From assembly GCA_946803715.1 (NCBI GenBank), contig CAMPET010000430.1, forward strand, positions 2,314-23,535: DNA of 21,222 nucleotides, in the 5' to 3' direction. The stretch is from Beroe ovata. Its lineage: Eukaryota > Ctenophora > Nuda > Beroida > Beroidae. Shown here in pieces: positions 17,899-21,222 of the stretch. Position 1 is the stretch's first letter, and every line of letters begins with the position of its first letter. The translations under genes and the position numbers were made by a program. The notes under the pieces were generated by a model. That model did no database searches. It worked only from the letters and a program-made list of their open reading frames with translations, and had not been told where the DNA came from.

Positions 17899-20800
17899 TC
17901 AGTTAATGTTGTATGATCTTGTGAAAAGAAATGTCTTGAGTGAGCTTTTGAATGTTTCTAGTGATGAACATGACTTGACATTTTGTGGCAGTCTATTCCA
18001 TAAATGAGGAGCACTAAATACGAAAGATTTTGAGCCCATTCTTGATTTAGGAATGAATGATTTCAGTGAGGGCATCCTGCTACCGTTAATGTTGTTGTAT
18101 TTGATAAGTTCAGTTAGGTACTCTGGTGCTATTCCGTTCAATACCTTGAATACTGTAAGCAGTATTTTGAACTCTATCCTCTCAGGAATCTTTAGCCAAT
18201 GGAGAGATTTGAGGTGTTCTGTTTTTGGTTCACGTTTCCTTAAGTTAAGTATAACACCACATGCCCTGTTTTGAATACATTGGAGTCTCCTGATATTTTC
18301 TGAGTGAGTGCCATAGTAGAGTGAGTTGCAGTAATCTAGTGATGATATGACAACTGCTTGAACAAGTTGCTGCATTTGTTTTTGTGATAGAAATGATTTC
18401 ATCGTTGAGATTCTTCGTAGACTATGCAGGCATTTAAGTTTCAGTTTGTCTATTTGAGGAGTGAATGTAAGAGCCGAATCCAAGTGCCAACCCAAGTTTT
18501 TTGCTGTGGATACATACCTCACACAAGTTTCAGGATTGATAAAAGTTCCATGAATTTTCAACTTTGAAAGTGTTCTGGTGCTACCAAAGACTATTATCTC
18601 TGTTTTTCCTGCGTTGAGCTGTAGAAAGTGACTACTCATCCATTCGTTGATTGCTTGGAAACAAAGTGGTATGTCAGATGTAGCTATCTGATATTCTCTC
18701 TCTGGTCTAAAAGATTTGAAGACTTGGTGATCGTCAGCAAATCCATGAATGGTGAAGAGTCGAGGTGCGATGGTTCTGTAAATTGAGCGAATATAGATGT
18801 TAAACAGTATAGGTCCTAAAACCGAACCTTGTGGAACACCGAACTTTATGATGATTTCGCCTGATTCACTCGTGCCTATTTTTACTCTCTGACAACGTCC
18901 AGATAGATAGCTTCTAAACCACTCCAGTGCTCTTCCAGTTATTCCAATCTCCTCCTTGAGGATCGAAAGTAACTTCACATGATCAACGGTATCGAATGCA
19001 GCTGACAAATCTAAGAGCATCACGACAGTCGCTTTGTTTTCGTCAGATGCTATGAGAAGATCATTTACTATCCTAATCATTAAGGTCTCCGTACTGAAAT
19101 GCTTTTTATAAGCTGACTGATTGTTAATATTCAGGTTGTTCACCTTGAAATGCTTATCAAGTCTTCTTTGCACGACCTTTTCAACCAGTTTCCCGACAAA
19201 AGCAAGATTTGATACAGGGCGATAGTTCTTCAGAACGTCTGGGTCCAAATTTTGGCCTTTTATCAGAGGAATAAGATTGGCAGATTTCAGGTTTTCCATA
19301 GAGCCCTCTGCGAGTGATGTGTTTATGATCTTACATAAGGTTGGTATAAAAAGATCCAAGTTTTCTGAGATCAAAGAAGCAGGAATCGGGTCCAGATCAC
19401 ATGATTTCAGTTGAGTCTCTTTGAGGATATCTTTTATTTCTGCTATGCTGGTTGGTTCAAAGTCTGAAAGGGTGGTTCCATTGAATGTAGGAGGACAATC
19501 TTGACTCACAGATTTGGGTTGGAATGAGTTTCTGATGTTTTCGATCTTCGAAGTGAAGTAGGAATTAAACTTGTTAACTATGTCTTTCAGATTTTCACTT
19601 GTCGGTAATGTAAGGCAGTGATCATTATCCAGGAATGTGTCAACGAATCGGTACAACCCTTTTTGAGAATGATTGTATTTCTTAAAGTGATTGCTAAAAT
19701 ATTCCTTCTTCTTCTTGGCTGCCAGCTCATTACAAANGAGCATCACGACAGTCGCTTTGTTTTCGTCAGATGCTATGAGAAGATCATTTACTATCCTAAT
19801 CATTAAGGTCTCCGTACTGAAATGCTTTTTATAAGCTGACTGATTGTTAATATTCAGGTTGTTCACCTTGAAATGCTTATCAAGTCTTCTTTGCACGACC
19901 TTTTCAACCAGTTTCCCGACAAAAGCAAGATTTGATACAGGGCGATAGTTCTTCAGAACGTCTGGGTCCAAATTTTGGCCTTTTATCAGAGGAATAAGAT
20001 TGGCAGATTTCAGGTTTTCCATAGAGCCCTCTGCGAGTGATGTGTTTATGATCTTACATAAGGTTGGTATAAAAAGATCCAAGTTTTCTGAGATCAAAGA
20101 AGCAGGAATCGGGTCCAGATCACATGATTTCAGTTGAGTCTCTTTGAGGATATCTTTTATTTCTGCTATGCTGGTTGGTTCAAAGTCTGAAAGGGTGGTT
20201 CCATTGAATGTAGGAGGACAATCTTGACTCACAGATTTGGGTTGGAATGAGTTTCTGATGTTTTCGATCTTCGAAGTGAAGTAGGAATTAAACTTGTTAA
20301 CTATGTCTTTCAGATTTTCACTTGTCGGTAATGTAAGGCAGTGATCATTATCCAGGAATGTGTCAACGAATCGGTACAACCCTTTTTGAGAATGAGTGTA
20401 TTTCTTAAAGTGATTGCTAAAATATTCCTTCTTCTTCTTGGCTGCCAGCTCATTACAAAATCTTCGCAGATTCTCAAAGTAAGTCCTATCCTCCTCTAGT
20501 AAGCTTTTCTTCCAAGTTTTTTCAGCCCTCCTCCTTCTTGATCTAGCAGCTTTATAACAGGAGTCAAACCATTTTGAGTCTGGTGAGTCCCTTATCCATT
20601 TCACTAATAGAGGAGCATGTTTTTCGAGTGCCCCAGACACTGAGGCATTGTAGTAACTAACTATGTCTTCTAATGATTTTTCGGACTCATCAACACTTCT
20701 CAAGGCAATTGCAATGTCTGATCTAAACTCATTTTTCTCAATATTTCGAATGTTTCTGAACATAATTTTCTTTTGATTGTCATGTTTCTGGCCCGTTATG

Positions 20801-21222
20801 TTGAGATGCACTGATAAACAAGAGTGATCACAAGTTGGGAATTCATCTGACAAGTGTGTGGCTGAGACTTGTCCTGCTGCAATGATACCATGAGATGCAA
20901 TCACGAGATCAAGAGTATGTCCAGACGTATGAGTAGGCCCCTTGATATGCTGAGTTAGACCGAAGTCTGATATGATCTTGTTAAACTGCATCTGGCTTCT
21001 GCTCGGTTCATCTATGTGAATGTTGAAGTCTCCGCATATGAGCAGCTGCTCTGACTTAGAAGTGAGATCACTGAGGAACATTTCAAAGTCATGAAAGAAC
21101 ATTGATGATAGTTGTCCGGTTCTGTAAACACATGAGCAAAGAAGGTACTTCTTGTTAGGCAGTTTCAATTTCAGCGACACTGATTCAAAGGAAGGTTGGT
21201 TACTGATAAAGAGCTTCACCAC
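17899..21222 (-). CDS. Non-LTR retrotransposon ORF2: APE endonuclease (partial) and reverse transcriptase, CR1/L2-like
   Basis: The frame runs from the window edge to a stop at 17899; its N-terminus lies outside the window. Near the start are APE-endonuclease motifs: GDFN (residues 64-67 as displayed), HTLDLVI (~102-108) and CDHS (131-134). Then follow RT motifs: DLSAAFDTVDH (~738, motif A), GVPQGSVLGPILF (motif B), catalytic FADDH (828; plus 18727-18741), LNAGKTEIIVFG and NLGWHLD. The protein ends in the ETFKSSLKTFLF-type tail usual in CR1/L2-like elements. Such proteins copy their own RNA at a nicked target. The apparent 1107-aa length is inflated: residues encoded by 19738-20459 are repeated by 19015-19736 on the other side of one N (19737). 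One copy removed, the protein has an ordinary layout. No stop codons interrupt it, so the copy may be young. Confidence 0.88.
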   Translation of the reverse strand: MVKLFISNQPSFESVSLKLKLPNKKYLLCSCVYRTGQLSSMFFHDFEMFLSDLTSKSEQLLICGDFNIHIDEPSRSQMQFNKIISDFGLTQHIKGPTHTSGHTLDLVIASHGIIAAGQVSATHLSDEFPTCDHSCLSVHLNITGQKHDNQKKIMFRNIRNIEKNEFRSDIAIALRSVDESEKSLEDIVSYYNASVSGALEKHAPLLVKWIRDSPDSKWFDSCYKAARSRRRRAEKTWKKSLLEEDRTYFENLRRFCNELAAKKKKEYFSNHFKKYTHSQKGLYRFVDTFLDNDHCLTLPTSENLKDIVNKFNSYFTSKIENIRNSFQPKSVSQDCPPTFNGTTLSDFEPTSIAEIKDILKETQLKSCDLDPIPASLISENLDLFIPTLCKIINTSLAEGSMENLKSANLIPLIKGQNLDPDVLKNYRPVSNLAFVGKLVEKVVQRRLDKHFKVNNLNINNQSAYKKHFSTETLMIRIVNDLLIASDENKATVVMLXCNELAAKKKKEYFSNHFKKYNHSQKGLYRFVDTFLDNDHCLTLPTSENLKDIVNKFNSYFTSKIENIRNSFQPKSVSQDCPPTFNGTTLSDFEPTSIAEIKDILKETQLKSCDLDPIPASLISENLDLFIPTLCKIINTSLAEGSMENLKSANLIPLIKGQNLDPDVLKNYRPVSNLAFVGKLVEKVVQRRLDKHFKVNNLNINNQSAYKKHFSTETLMIRIVNDLLIASDENKATVVMLLDLSAAFDTVDHVKLLSILKEEIGITGRALEWFRSYLSGRCQRVKIGTSESGEIIIKFGVPQGSVLGPILFNIYIRSIYRTIAPRLFTIHGFADDHQVFKSFRPEREYQIATSDIPLCFQAINEWMSSHFLQLNAGKTEIIVFGSTRTLSKLKIHGTFINPETCVRYVSTAKNLGWHLDSALTFTPQIDKLKLKCLHSLRRISTMKSFLSQKQMQQLVQAVVISSLDYCNSLYYGTHSENIRRLQCIQNRACGVILNLRKREPKTEHLKSLHWLKIPERIEFKILLTVFKVLNGIAPEYLTELIKYNNINGSRMPSLKSFIPKSRMGSKSFVFSAPHLWNRLPQNVKSCSSLETFKSSLKTFLFTRSYNIN
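19015..20459. repeat. 722-bp direct duplication around a single N inside the retrotransposon
   Basis: 19015-19736 and 19738-20459 are almost base-identical. The only difference I found is GAATGATTGTATT against GAATGAGTGTATT. A lone N at 19737 separates them. The 723-bp offset is a multiple of three, so the frame stays open. This looks like two overlapping contigs joined without merging rather than a real tandem duplication. Confidence 0.9.

Larger units (their letters stand above)
17700..21222 (-). mobile_element. CR1/L2-like non-LTR retrotransposon, 5' end outside the window
   Basis: The unit comprises the ORF2 coding region, the 3' UTR and the (ATTGA)n tail near 17702-17721. The 5' UTR, any ORF1 and the first part of the endonuclease lie to the right of 21222. 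The clade call rests on the APE endonuclease, the FADDH form of the catalytic RT box, the C-terminal tail and the simple-repeat 3' end. A tree would be needed to separate CR1, L2 and related clades. Confidence 0.75.

Noticed and set aside
1-21222. tRNA, rRNA, CRISPR array or bacterial operon features
   Set aside because: No cloverleaf with A/B boxes, no rRNA-like block and no regularly spaced identical repeats with unique spacers were seen. The DNA is clearly eukaryotic.

Overview
The window is animal (metazoan) nuclear DNA. Its genes have GT-AG introns of about 78 to 312 nt, AT-rich introns and intergenic DNA, and animal-type nuclear RNA-processing proteins. It also holds a non-LTR retrotransposon with an APE-type endonuclease and reverse transcriptase. 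The compact introns and repeat content suggest a small-intron, probably marine, invertebrate. I cannot name the species or phylum.

Layout: 1-312 is a 171-bp tandem repeat cut by the left edge. 429-1000 may hold two exons of an unidentified minus-strand gene. 1049-2175 is repeat-rich, with a 12-bp inverted repeat, a TAG-rich palindrome and a ~0.9-kb segment bounded by ~40-bp inverted repeats. 2838-5859 is an eight-coding-exon minus-strand gene that I reconstructed exon by exon as PPP1R10/PNUTS, the nuclear PP1 regulatory subunit. It has a TFIIS-N-like domain, an RVxF-type PP1-docking motif and a C-terminal CCCH finger. 6054-6137 is a 24-bp-period array of CRE-like sites, probably its promoter or a bidirectional one. 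6460-8849 is non-coding apart from one strong 27-bp-arm hairpin.

8850-15433 is a cluster of three KH-domain genes, all on the minus strand. Two are intronless and encode two-KH, RG-rich hnRNP K-like proteins of 374 and 428 aa. The third, upstream, is intron-rich, with three clear KH domains and evidence for a further degenerate one at its N-terminus. Its putative start lies beside another cluster of CRE-like sites.

16200-16870 is a degenerate minisatellite with ~136-bp higher-order periodicity. A 106-bp MITE-like element interrupts it, and a neighbouring repeat unit preserves the empty site. 17274-17875 carries a recurring G-rich hairpin motif. 17700-21222 is a minus-strand CR1/L2-like non-LTR retrotransposon whose 5' end lies outside the window. 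Within it a 722-bp segment occurs twice around a single N, most likely an assembly join.

The host genes share a theme: PNUTS acts in transcription termination and Pol II phosphorylation control, and hnRNP K-like proteins bind pyrimidine-rich RNA or ssDNA. Nothing in the sequence shows that they are functionally linked. The three KH genes probably arose by local family expansion.
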